A stretch of DNA of 64,000 nt from Paenibacillus alginolyticus DSM 5050 = NBRC 15375. GTDB lineage: Bacteria > Bacillota > Bacilli > Paenibacillales > NBRC-103111. The notes below the pieces were generated by a model. That model was not told the origin of the DNA. It did no database searches and was given only the letters and a program-made list of their open reading frames with translations. Position numbers and translations under genes: made by a program. The stretch spans positions 62,001 through 126,000 of the forward strand of contig NZ_KE383949.1 of assembly GCF_000422905.1 (NCBI RefSeq), in the 5' to 3' direction. Below, in pieces: positions 16,841 through 25,135 of this stretch. Each line of letters begins with the position of its first letter. Position 1 is the first letter of the stretch.

Positions 16841-17995
16841 CTATGATCTCCGCAAAACAATAGGCATTTGTTTGATTCCAAACATCATCCAGCTGTCAAT
16901 CCTCTCCAACACATGGGAGCGATCGAGGTGGAACTCTGGGAATCGTTTAAGGAGAGTTTGAATGGCAATTTTACTTTCCAAACGAGCTAATTGCGCTCCC
17001 AAGCAGAAGTGTATGCCGTGACCGAAAGCAAGATGGGGATTAGGATTCCGGTGGATGTCGAAGATGTCCGAACGCTCAAAAGTGTCTTCGTCATGGTTGG
17101 CGGAGCCAATCCAGATGTTGACCATTTGTCCGGGAGTTAGTATTTGCTCGCGTAGAACTGTGGTCTTTTTTACCGTGCGAATCATCGTTTGAACAGGTGA
17201 ACAGTAACGAAGAACTTCCTCCAAAGCCTGTGGAACCAAGGAGAGATCCGCCAAAAGCTGCTCTTTTACATCTGCATGGCTATCGATGAGGAGCAGTGCC
17301 GAGGAAATCAGGTTGGTTGTGGTTTCATTTCCTGCGACAAGCAGCAGGATGCAGAAGCCGATCACTTCGAGATCGGTTAATTGTTCGCCATCTGCCTTCA
17401 CACGGACGAGACGACTAATCAGATCATCCTGCGGTTCAAGCCGTCTCTGATCCGCTATTGCGGTAAAGTAGACACTCATCTCTTGTTGGCATTGATAATA
17501 TCGCTCGGAGTTGTTTCCTACCAGCGCATCGGACCACTCTTTGAAACGCTCTCGATCTTCCTGAGGAATACCGAGCATTTCGGCAATAACAATAATCGGT
17601 AACGGACTTGCAAAATCATGAAGCCCATCCATCTTTCCGCTCGCTTCGATTTGGTCACATAACGCATTCGCTATGGCCTCAATCTTAGGCGTTAGTACTT
17701 CGATGACCCGAGGCACAAAAGCTTGAGAAACGAGCATCCGCAATTGCCGATGTTTGGGCGGATCCTGTCTTAGAACACTCGCCTCAATTGGATCTTTCAT
17801 CGTTTTTGCACCTTGCGAAGAAAAATGCTCGTGATCGGAAAAAATCGCTTTGACGTCTTCGTATTTGAAAACGTCCCAGGCATCGTACTCCTTTTTATAC
17901 GTTACGGGGGAGGAGGCACGCATTTCTTTAAAATAAGATAAAGGGATCAATTCATTAACCGTTCTCCAATCCATAGGGTTCACCATCGCTTCCAT
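16841..17995 (-). CDS. Cytochrome P450
   Basis: This 384-residue soluble bacterial P450 mono-oxygenase has the haem-binding motif FGHGIHFCLGAQLARLE with axial C331, the oxygen-activation helix LLVAGNETTT (221-227), and ExxR at E260-R263. Its length and the DPPKHRQLRMLVSQAF segment resemble the CYP107/CYP109 type. Substrates of this group include fatty acids, terpenoids and macrolides; this one is not predictable. No ferredoxin or reductase gene is adjacent. The palindrome ACTGACTAGTCAGT lies just upstream of the start and matches a second site upstream of the neighbouring TetR gene, so the TetR protein probably represses it. The start ATG at 17995 has a weak ribosome site. Confidence 0.92.
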   Translation of the reverse strand: MEAMVNPMDWRTVNELIPLSYFKEMRASSPVTYKKEYDAWDVFKYEDVKAIFSDHEHFSSQGAKTMKDPIEASVLRQDPPKHRQLRMLVSQAFVPRVIEVLTPKIEAIANALCDQIEASGKMDGLHDFASPLPIIVIAEMLGIPQEDRERFKEWSDALVGNNSERYYQCQQEMSVYFTAIADQRRLEPQDDLISRLVRVKADGEQLTDLEVIGFCILLLVAGNETTTNLISSALLLIDSHADVKEQLLADLSLVPQALEEVLRYCSPVQTMIRTVKKTTVLREQILTPGQMVNIWIGSANHDEDTFERSDIFDIHRNPNPHLAFGHGIHFCLGAQLARLESKIAIQTLLKRFPEFHLDRSHVLERIDSWMMFGIKQMPIVLRRS

Positions 17996-18009
17996 CTTAA
18001 TTATTTGAA

Positions 18010-18023
18010 CTGACTAGTCAGTA
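18010..18023. promoter_or_regulatory. Palindromic operator upstream of the P450 gene
   Basis: The sequence ACTGACTAGTCAGT is a perfect 14-bp palindrome located 15 bp upstream of the P450 start. A near-identical site lies before the tetR gene at 18657-18670, which supports a shared TetR operator. Confidence 0.75.
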
Positions 18024-18047
18024 TGAAGACCTCAAAAAAAGAGGCGG

Positions 18048-18626
18048 TTACTCACCGCTAGTCAAAAACAAACCTGACGTAATGATCGTATAAAAGAATT
18101 GTTCAATCTGATCACGAGACCCTTCATGCTTGTTGTTCAAAAAATAATTACATGCACTGTCGAGCATCCCAACGATCCCCGCCGCGGCCAAATTGCAGTT
18201 AACATCGCGAAGCACACCTTCATGCTTTCCTTCTTCCAAGACGCTGGCAAGAAAATGAATGTAGTCGATCCTTAGTTTCTTCAGTTCTTCCAGCACTTCC
18301 TGATCGATGCCGTTAGATAGTTCATTGAAAACGATATGCGCTAAACGGCTTGATTCCAAAAACAGATCGAGATTGTGCCTGATGATCCTTTTGATTTGTT
18401 CTTCCAAAGTAAAATTGGCTTTAAGATCGGCCTGAACTTTATCAATAATCTCCTGAAAACCATCCTTAACAAGCGTCTTAAACAATTGGGCTTTTCCTGG
18501 AAAGTGATAGTACAGCGTACCTTTGGCGACATTTGCTCTCAAGGCAATTTCATCCATACTCGCCCGATGGTAACCGTTTTCTGAAAATACTTCAACCGCT
18601 GTTTGGATAATTTTCTCTTTACTCAA
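18048..18626 (-). CDS. TetR-family regulator of the P450 locus
   Basis: This is a 192-residue repressor. The DNA-binding domain is at the N-terminus (KIIQTAVEVFSENGYHRASM, DEIALRANVAKGTLYYHF), with a helical ligand-binding domain after it. I take TTG 18626 as the start because AAAGGCGG lies 6 bp upstream; a TTG at 18650 is an alternative but has no ribosome site. It is upstream of the P450 gene on the same strand. Matching palindromes occur before both genes, which supports self-repression and control of the P450. It resembles FadR/YfiR-like TetR proteins that respond to fatty acids or drugs, but the ligand is unknown. Confidence 0.88.
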   Translation of the reverse strand: MSKEKIIQTAVEVFSENGYHRASMDEIALRANVAKGTLYYHFPGKAQLFKTLVKDGFQEIIDKVQADLKANFTLEEQIKRIIRHNLDLFLESSRLAHIVFNELSNGIDQEVLEELKKLRIDYIHFLASVLEEGKHEGVLRDVNCNLAAAGIVGMLDSACNYFLNNKHEGSRDQIEQFFYTIITSGLFLTSGE

Positions 18627-18656
18627 GGAGATCCGCCTTTCAACACTCAAGTTAAA

Positions 18657-18670
18657 ACTGACTGGTCAGT
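18657..18670. promoter_or_regulatory. Second TetR operator, upstream of tetR
   Basis: The sequence ACTGACTGGTCAGT differs from the P450 upstream site at one central base. It lies about 30 bp upstream of the chosen tetR start, as expected for autorepression. Confidence 0.75.
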
Positions 18671-18837
18671 ACAACAAAAGTGTAACATAATGGAAAAAGA
18701 AATGTCAATTGAGAACACGAGGAGATTTTGCGCACAAAATGAAACAAGGATAAACGACTCCGTCGTCCTTCAGGGACGAGCGCGTTTGTCAAGTTAGATG
18801 CGAAGCAAAAGTATAAAACTTTTACTTTCTTATCTAA

Positions 18838-18883
18838 TGAAAAAACCTCCCGGAATGAACAAGTGTTCAAATCCATGGGAGGT
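18838..18883 (-). terminator. Terminator after the GH15 gene
   Basis: Read on the minus strand, ACCTCCC pairs with GGGAGGT and is followed by TTTTTT. The loop contains a second palindrome, GAACACTTGTTC. It closes the long minus-strand glucan cluster. Confidence 0.85.
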
Positions 18884-18903
18884 AGAATACGTTAAAGCTT
18901 AGT

Positions 18904-20874
18904 TCACTTGGCAAGCTGTTTGTACTTGTTCAAGTATTTCACGACGGTCAGCACATAAGTAGCATGTGACCATGTAAGTGGAGCAACGGATACCGGTTCA
19001 CCTGTGAAAGGGTCTAATTGTTCCGACAGAACGCCGCTTTCCATTGCGTGTTTGACGACCCATTCAAGCGTTTGACGCGGTGCTTCAAGATCCGCCAGTG
19101 ACTTGGCGTACTCGATTTCCCATTCGGCAATCCACAATGTACAGATGATCCATGGGTTGCCTGGCACGTTTTCAATATCCGTGGAGCGTTGGAAGTAATA
19201 GTCGTGATGATAACGAGCGGAGCCCCCGACATCGGTTTTGATCATGAGTCCAGCCTTGTTGGCTTTCATCGTGCTCACTACACGGTCATCGTCAGCAGGC
19301 AGTACGCCGAATTCAAAGATGCCGTAAACGGAGCTTTCCAGCGTCATATCCTTGACCCATTCGCCATCTTCCATGTACAAGCCGCGAACGAATCGTTGTT
19401 CTTCTTCGTCCCACAGATGCTTGAGAATGCCAGATTTGATTTTCTCCGCTGTATGCTTGTAACGATTACTTCGCTCTTCATCTCCGAACAGGTTGCTGAA
19501 GTTGGAAGCGGCAATAAGTCCGCCATAAACCGCTGAAGCTGTAAACGTAAATATACCGTAACGCTCTTCCCACAGATCATAACTTGGCTTCGGCAAGTTC
19601 AATTCCTGATCAATGTAAGTGGACATGAATCTGGCCGCTCTGCGAATGAGATTGCGATAGAGGGATTGAGCAAACTCGAGGCTTCCATTTTTCTGGAAAT
19701 CCTGCCAAAGGGCAAATAACACAAGGGCAGTTTCATCTTCTTGAATAGGAAGCTGTATCCGTCCGGAATGAATGTATGGATGCCAACTGGAGCCTACGGT
19801 GCCGTCCGGATTGTATTTATGATGCAAGTAACCTTCGGGTGACAGCACGTTCGCACAGAAGTTAAAGAAAGGAATAATCATACCTTGGTAGCCAGCCATG
19901 GACATCGAATAAGCGATTAAAGCACCGTCACGAGGCCACATGTAACTGTAATGATCGCGGTTGCTTTGCATAATATCGGAATCGTTCGCAGCAATGATTG
20001 CACCGTTTACATCCGTTTGGGTCCTGACAAGCAGCAGACTTTGTTTGAAAAGCCGTTGAACTTCGAGCGGCAGATCGCCGTAATCGCGTTCAATTTTGTT
20101 TGCCCATCTTTGCCAGTACACGGTTACGCGGTCAAGGAGTTTACCGGGGTGGCTGTCTTTCACATAGGCATCGAGCTTCTTGACTTCCTCCAGCGTTTTG
20201 CCTGCACCCATCCAATAGTAAAGCGTTTGATTGGCGCTCGGTGGTACGAAAAGTCGGAAAGAAATGGTGCTATCGACAGAGCCTTGAGCAATGGCATTGC
20301 CCATCAAATGCCCATCTTCCGCGTCGCGCCAAGTCCCCTCGGCATTATAAAACCTTTTGACACCTGTAGAGTATTGATAAATGCCTTCGGTTCCTGTACT
20401 GCCGTTAAACATAAAATATCGGTCTTTCTTATAATGGAATACCGTATTATTCGCTGGATAGTAAGCGGCTGTATCTCCAACTTCTGTCTCATTAATGAGC
20501 AAATCTTGATTGAAGAACATCCGAACTTCGCGAACGGTACTATTGTGATTCGTAATTTGGATACGTTTGAGGTAAATATCCTCGCGCTGATGAACCCCGT
20601 CATTCATGAGCAGAGTGACACCAAGACCGGGATGCGTAGCTGTCACTTCGGTGACGAGCGAATCCTCGACATAGGCAAGTTTAAATTGCCATTCAGGGGC
20701 ATTCAGCCAGGCGAAGGAACCATCCACCCATATACCAACACGGCATTGATAGCCGCCAATATGGTTAAGCTGGCCTACGAAAGGATAATACAGATCTCGC
20801 ATGTAGGAATGCTGATCGAGGTTAATAAGAAATTTTCCGTTTCCGATGACCAGATGTCTAGGCAATAAAATCAC
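18904..20874 (-). CDS. GH15 family glucoamylase-like glycosidase
   Basis: This 656-residue enzyme would release glucose from the non-reducing ends of alpha-glucans or hydrolyse a related disaccharide such as trehalose. An N-terminal beta-sandwich (about 1-260, beginning HLVIGNGKFLINLDQHSYMR) precedes an (alpha/alpha)6 barrel. The barrel shows YSYMWPRDGALIAYSM, the acidic LPIQEDETALVLFALW and CTLWIAEWEIEYAK, which carry the conserved acidic residues of the family. There is no signal peptide, so it acts in the cytoplasm on stored or transported glucan. The start is GTG 20874 or TTG 20865, both near GGGGAAGTGA. The frame stays open for about 45 codons upstream without a normal start. It is the last gene of the cluster that contains two GH57::GT4 fusions. 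Confidence 0.85.
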   Translation of the reverse strand: MILLPRHLVIGNGKFLINLDQHSYMRDLYYPFVGQLNHIGGYQCRVGIWVDGSFAWLNAPEWQFKLAYVEDSLVTEVTATHPGLGVTLLMNDGVHQREDIYLKRIQITNHNSTVREVRMFFNQDLLINETEVGDTAAYYPANNTVFHYKKDRYFMFNGSTGTEGIYQYSTGVKRFYNAEGTWRDAEDGHLMGNAIAQGSVDSTISFRLFVPPSANQTLYYWMGAGKTLEEVKKLDAYVKDSHPGKLLDRVTVYWQRWANKIERDYGDLPLEVQRLFKQSLLLVRTQTDVNGAIIAANDSDIMQSNRDHYSYMWPRDGALIAYSMSMAGYQGMIIPFFNFCANVLSPEGYLHHKYNPDGTVGSSWHPYIHSGRIQLPIQEDETALVLFALWQDFQKNGSLEFAQSLYRNLIRRAARFMSTYIDQELNLPKPSYDLWEERYGIFTFTASAVYGGLIAASNFSNLFGDEERSNRYKHTAEKIKSGILKHLWDEEEQRFVRGLYMEDGEWVKDMTLESSVYGIFEFGVLPADDDRVVSTMKANKAGLMIKTDVGGSARYHHDYYFQRSTDIENVPGNPWIICTLWIAEWEIEYAKSLADLEAPRQTLEWVVKHAMESGVLSEQLDPFTGEPVSVAPLTWSHATYVLTVVKYLNKYKQLAK

Positions 20875-21086
20875 TTCCCCACTCGTTTGTTTGATCGCGC
20901 GATTCAGAACCCGTCCTTGAGGTATCCAGCTTGGGATATCGCGTCCTCTTTCGCTAGTGACTAGGACATAGTTAGCACAGGGCTTGCCAATAGGTTACCT
21001 AATTATTACCAAGGAATCAATGATTGTTTGAAGAAATTCTGAAAATTCCCACTGGTCACGCTTACAAACTGGCATAGTTATCCATA

Positions 21087-24000
21087 TTATTTCATTATTT
21101 CCTTTTGGTTGGGGAATATACCTGACCTCTGTGGGTGATGGAGAATCAATTTTTCGTAAGTTTCTGTTGTCAACGTGCTGATTTGGTCCCAATGAAAGGT
21201 CTCACTGACTTTGCTCAAAGCGGCCGCAGCGAGTTCGGTTGCGTCGTCAGGCTTTTCAAAAAATTGGGCAATCTGAAAAGCGAGTGCGTTTGCATCCCCC
21301 GGGGACACTTTGCAGCCGTTAATGCCATGATCGACAATCTCAGTAAGCCCGCCAGTATCCGATACGATGAGTGGAGTGCCGCTTGCCATGGCTTCCAAGG
21401 CTACAAGACCAAACGGCTCATAGAGACTTGGAATGACACAAAGCTCCGCGGAAAGCAAAAGCTGACTTTTGTCGGCCTCATCTAGGAAACCTGTAAAGCT
21501 GATCCGGTCACCTAACGGAGCAGCTAATCTCTCTAATGCTTCAAGCTCAGGTCCTGTACCCGCGATAATCAGCTTGGCATCGGGGTAACGTTTGAGCACA
21601 AGCCGCATGGCAGCTAGGAGGATATGCACGCCCTTTTCATAAACAAGCCTCCCGAGGAAAGCAATCGTTCGATTCTGATGAGCACCGCTAAAAAGAGCTT
21701 TTGAAAGAAGCGGATTAACATGTTCGATAGATACAGCAGTTGTGCGAAAAGGAATAACACCATTAGGTATATGTGTAATTTTATGGATAGGTACATGAAA
21801 TAGGCGAATGACCTCTTGCTGCATATAAAGGCTGCAGACAACGAGCTGATCAGCTTCGTCGGCTAACTTATTTTCTAAGGCATGGATCCGTTGCTGCACC
21901 GGGGTATCCAGCTTCCCTTGATTTCGGCCGTACTCGGTGGCATGGATCGTTGCAAGGAGCGGGAGTTGAAGCGCATTTTTGGATTCTTTGGCTGCATAAA
22001 AGACAAGCCAATCATGAGCATGAATGAGATCGAATTGCATGCCTTGCAAAGTTAGGCGATGGATGGCATCGGTGAAAGCCATATTCATTTGAAATACCCA
22101 ATCCAAGAAGTGAATGGCACCAGCAGACTGGAGTACCTCTACACGATGAATATGCACCCCATTAGACTGTTCATAGGGGAGACAATCTTGAGCAAGACAA
22201 GTAATGACATGAACTTCATGGCCGAAGGCAGCAAGATGCTTAGATAAGTCGCAAACGGCTCTGGCGAGACCGCCGATGACACGCGGCGGATATTCCCATG
22301 CGAGCATGAGAATACGCAGAGGTGTGGACTTGGCATTGGGTGAGAATTTTAATGAAGTACTATCCAAAGAGCTATTCATAGAGCTATTCAAAGAGTAATT
22401 CAAAGAGCTATTCAAAGGACTATTCAAACTTATAGAAGGGCTAGTTTGGAAAAGACGGTAATGGAGCTCCGGTAGAAAAGGGGATCTCCGTTCTAAGGAA
22501 ATCACGATTTCGGATAGCTCTTTGTCCGAAGCTGCTGTTTCTAGCCCGTTAAGTAATTTATGAAAATGGGATAAATGCGTTTCTATTCGGTTAGCCGCAT
22601 AGGTGGTTACCGTTTCCGCATCTAGGATGAATGTCCAGTCGCTGCTTTGCGCGAGCATAAGCTCTCTCGCGGCTTGGTTCAGTGCACGCTGCTGCATCTT
22701 CGTGAGCAGCTCGGGGTTCGGGTGCTTCTGCGCAGCAAGCACCATCCGATCCTCCGCCGCGTGCAGCAGCGGATGAACCCACTGGCTGCGCGGCTGCAGC
22801 CAGACCTCGGCGTAGCCGCCTCGGCCCCAGCTCGACACAGGAAGCGAAGCTTCCGTGGTCGGCGCATGGGCGGCGGCATAGCCGCCTAACGTAGTCGTAT
22901 CCACGACTACGCCCTCAAGGCTGCGCGCGGCAGTGAGCCCGCGCAGCACAGCTTCAAGCCACTGGTGGCCTTCGTACCACCAGTGCCCGAACAGCTCGGC
23001 ATCGTATGGACATACGATGACCGGCGGTTCCGCCGGCCGCGCATCGCGGTCGCCGGCGGCGAGAGCTTGCGCCTCGCGCTCCTCAGCGAGGCGGCGCAGC
23101 TGCGCCACCCGGCTAGCGACGAAATGCTCAGCATCCTGCTGAGCTTTCTGAGCGGCCCGCGTCGGGTGGTAGGGCGCTTTGACGTCGTCATCAGTGGCTG
23201 CACCGGTGACGCTGTAGTACTTGAAGCCCGTATGGATGCGTGCGCCGTCTGGCAGCACATAGGGCTTCAAGTATTCCCACTCGGCCCCGCCGTCTTGGCC
23301 GAGGTCATAGCCGATATCGCGATAGTATTCGCGATAGTTGGCATCGCTCGGGTACCCGACTTCGGCGCTCCATACTTGCGCGCCGGCTTCGAGGTCCCGA
23401 GCAAAGGCGCAGACGCCGCTCGGCGTACGCAGCGGCGTCCCCACTGCGCTCTTCACCTTCGCTTTCGCCGCGCCTTCCTGCGGCGCGATCACAGCCTGCG
23501 CGTGCGCATGAGCGTCCACTACGAAGTAGCGAAGGCCAAGTGCCTGCAGGTGGGGCTCCACCGCAGGCGTATAGCCGCACTCCGGCAGCCAGATGCCAGC
23601 CGGAGCGGACCCAAAATGCCGCCGGAATTCCGTTACGGCGGCTTCGAGCTGCGCGCGAAGCGCGGCGTCGTTCTTGACTAGCGGCAAGAACGCATGTGTC
23701 GCGGCGCACGTGATTATTTCTAAGCAGCCTGTGCTTCTTAGGCTGCGGAACTTACCAATCAGATCGCCCCTTAGGCGATCGTACAACGCCGTCAGCCGAT
23801 GATACTGGTCGGCATAGAGCTTCGCCGTAGGGCCGAAATCGGCATGGCCCCAGAGACGAATAACTTCTCGCTGAGCCAGTTCACACAGCGATGCCAGATG
23901 TCTGCGAAGCCTCTGTTTTAAGCGTGAATCCTCTAGCATGGCAAGCAGAGTCGGGGACAATGACAATGTGAGTTGGAAGGGTACTTCATCTTCGAGAAGC

Positions 24001-24182
24001 CGCTCCATCATGTCGATCAATGGAAGATAACTATCCACAACGGCTTCGAAGAACCATCGCTCTTCAAGGGTGATGTTCTCCTCCTCGTGACGCACATAAG
24101 GGATATGGGCATGCAAAAGCAAGGCAACGAAACCTTCTGCATGAGAGTTGGTGTTCGCGCTGGCGTTAGGGTTTGTACTCAA
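21087..24182 (-). CDS. GH57 branching-enzyme-like domain fused to GT4 glycosyltransferase, copy 1
   Basis: This is a 1031-residue two-domain protein. Residues about 15-570 are a GH57/DUF1957 alpha-glucan branching-type domain: LLLHAHIPYVRH, nucleophile E201 in GIWLPECGY, acid/base D394 in CPYDAELFGHWWYEG. Residues about 583-612 are a flexible Leu-Asn-Ser-Ser repeat linker encoded by a 12-bp tandem repeat. Residues 622-1031 are a GT4 domain (LMLAWEYPPRVIGGLARAV, SLYEPFGLVALEAMASG with the E-x7-E motif), similar to glycogen-synthase-type enzymes. It could both extend and branch an alpha-glucan. The start is TTG 24182, 9 bp behind GGAGG, overlapping the stop of the DUF4912 gene. The DNA for residues about 150-520 is conspicuously GC-rich. 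A second copy is at 27855-30689. Confidence 0.88.
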   Translation of the reverse strand: MSTNPNASANTNSHAEGFVALLLHAHIPYVRHEEENITLEERWFFEAVVDSYLPLIDMMERLLEDEVPFQLTLSLSPTLLAMLEDSRLKQRLRRHLASLCELAQREVIRLWGHADFGPTAKLYADQYHRLTALYDRLRGDLIGKFRSLRSTGCLEIITCAATHAFLPLVKNDAALRAQLEAAVTEFRRHFGSAPAGIWLPECGYTPAVEPHLQALGLRYFVVDAHAHAQAVIAPQEGAAKAKVKSAVGTPLRTPSGVCAFARDLEAGAQVWSAEVGYPSDANYREYYRDIGYDLGQDGGAEWEYLKPYVLPDGARIHTGFKYYSVTGAATDDDVKAPYHPTRAAQKAQQDAEHFVASRVAQLRRLAEEREAQALAAGDRDARPAEPPVIVCPYDAELFGHWWYEGHQWLEAVLRGLTAARSLEGVVVDTTTLGGYAAAHAPTTEASLPVSSWGRGGYAEVWLQPRSQWVHPLLHAAEDRMVLAAQKHPNPELLTKMQQRALNQAARELMLAQSSDWTFILDAETVTTYAANRIETHLSHFHKLLNGLETAASDKELSEIVISLERRSPFLPELHYRLFQTSPSISLNSPLNSSLNYSLNSSMNSSLDSTSLKFSPNAKSTPLRILMLAWEYPPRVIGGLARAVCDLSKHLAAFGHEVHVITCLAQDCLPYEQSNGVHIHRVEVLQSAGAIHFLDWVFQMNMAFTDAIHRLTLQGMQFDLIHAHDWLVFYAAKESKNALQLPLLATIHATEYGRNQGKLDTPVQQRIHALENKLADEADQLVVCSLYMQQEVIRLFHVPIHKITHIPNGVIPFRTTAVSIEHVNPLLSKALFSGAHQNRTIAFLGRLVYEKGVHILLAAMRLVLKRYPDAKLIIAGTGPELEALERLAAPLGDRISFTGFLDEADKSQLLLSAELCVIPSLYEPFGLVALEAMASGTPLIVSDTGGLTEIVDHGINGCKVSPGDANALAFQIAQFFEKPDDATELAAAALSKVSETFHWDQISTLTTETYEKLILHHPQRSGIFPNQKEIMK
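22357..22428 (-). repeat. 12-bp tandem repeat encoding the interdomain linker
   Basis: Six near-identical 12-bp units (plus-strand form GAGCTATTCAAA) code for the tetrapeptide LNSS and variants (LNSP, LNYS, MNSS, LDST). They fall exactly between the GH57 and GT4 domains. Unit number could vary between strains without breaking the frame. Confidence 0.85.
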
Positions 24183-24736
24183 TCAGTATCGCCTCCAGAT
24201 TCCGTATCTGCTGAGTATGCGTTCTTCGGTGAATAGACCGAATAGGCAGAGAAATGCTCATTAGCTTCAGGCGTTATTAGCTGAAAGGAAACGGCAGTAG
24301 GCCGGTATGTATGTAGTTGATCATTCGTTATTTGTTGAGAAGGAAATGCTTGATTTGTATCTATAGGGGGAGTCTGAATCGTATTGGAACGCAGAAGCGG
24401 GAGAAACTGCCCCTGTTCATTCACAATGCCAAGATCCGCGAAGTAACTTTGGCCTGGGTGAAACCCGCTCAGAAAGCATGAATCTCCTGGGGGGAGATGA
24501 AGTTCTAAGATGCTTTCAGCTTGGCTGCTATCAATAGGTAGATTGGTTACATGATAAAATCGCAATGTAGGCTGAAGCGCTTTCCAGTCTTTATCGAAAT
24601 GTTCCTGTACCATGCTCATTTTTCTGCTAGAGAGCTGCCAGTAGGCAAAAAGAACAGTTGGGGACTGGATAAGCAAGTAAAGTGTATCCCGATCCATTGG
24701 ATCAACAGAGAGAGCTTGGGTAGGTATCGGACTCAC
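24179..24736 (-). CDS. DUF4912 protein, copy 1
   Basis: This 185-residue protein has the DUF4912 pattern: an N-terminal DTLYLLIQSPTVLFAYWQLS, then a beta-rich domain with LRFYHVTNL, GFHPGQSYFADLGIVNEQGQF and the terminal PLLRSNTIQTPP. Its role is not known. The fold resembles a small carbohydrate-associated sandwich and it often accompanies glucan enzymes. Here its stop overlaps the TTG start of GH57::GT4 copy 1 (TTGA), so the two are translationally coupled. The GTG start at 24736 has no clear ribosome site, so the start is uncertain. A paralogue at 30699-31205 stands in the same relation to GH57::GT4 copy 2. Confidence 0.75.
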   Translation of the reverse strand: MSPIPTQALSVDPMDRDTLYLLIQSPTVLFAYWQLSSRKMSMVQEHFDKDWKALQPTLRFYHVTNLPIDSSQAESILELHLPPGDSCFLSGFHPGQSYFADLGIVNEQGQFLPLLRSNTIQTPPIDTNQAFPSQQITNDQLHTYRPTAVSFQLITPEANEHFSAYSVYSPKNAYSADTESGGDTD

Positions 24737-24808
24737 CTTTTCTCAGGTAGTTAATGGAAATAAACTGCAAGGATCTTGAGCAACATTGTAGCATATGCAC
24801 CGTACAAA

Positions 24809-24842
24809 CGAAAAATCTCCACCTTATATCCAAGGGGGAGAT
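24809..24842 (-). terminator. Terminator after the small KTSC-like gene
   Basis: On the minus strand GATCTCC pairs with GGAGAT around a CCCTT/AAGG extension, followed by TTTTTC. It lies between the small gene at 24857 and the DUF4912 gene. Confidence 0.75.
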
Positions 24843-24856
24843 CACATGTATATCCT

Positions 24857-25075
24857 TTACTTGGTTGGATTTTGCCCTTCCATGTACCGGTTTTCCGTAA
24901 GTCTCATTAAGGAATCGTACCGATTCACCGAAGAAAATATCAAGAGGTATTCATCCTGTTTGACATTGGTATAAGATGCTTTGAAACCGGTATGATATTG
25001 TACGGTCATGCTGGAGGATTGATCGTCATACTGCACGAAAGCAATTTGTCTAGAAACGCTTGGAATCATATTCAC
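24857..25075 (-). CDS. Small KTSC-domain-like protein
   Basis: This is a 72-residue protein. The segment IAFVQYDDQSSSMTVQYHTG followed by a F...YTNVKQDEYLLIFSSVNRYD pattern resembles the KTSC domain, a short fold found alone or beside nucleic-acid enzymes; the match is by eye and weak. The start is GTG 25075, behind AAGGAGAG at 6-nt spacing, which supports it being real. It sits 60 bp downstream of the nucleotidyltransferase fusion gene and has its own terminator. Confidence 0.55.
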   Translation of the reverse strand: MNMIPSVSRQIAFVQYDDQSSSMTVQYHTGFKASYTNVKQDEYLLIFSSVNRYDSLMRLTENRYMEGQNPTK

Positions 25076-25135
25076 GCCGCTCTCTCCTTCATCATAGGTC
25101 TTCGGAATCCACGTATCGGATATATCTCTACATAA

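Noticed and set aside
19951-20868. Long plus-strand open frame opposite the GH15 gene
   Set aside because: It is the antisense shadow of a conserved glycosidase gene and has no ribosome site or recognisable motif.
22965-23681. 238-codon plus-strand frame opposite the GH57 domain
   Set aside because: It lies wholly in the GC-rich part of a conserved gene on the other strand, where stops are rare by composition; it is rich in Arg/Ala with no motif.
24250-24730. DUF4912 copy 1 as a second membrane or secreted protein
   Set aside because: The hydrophobic N-terminal stretch contains charged and aromatic positions of the DUF4912 core, not a signal peptide.
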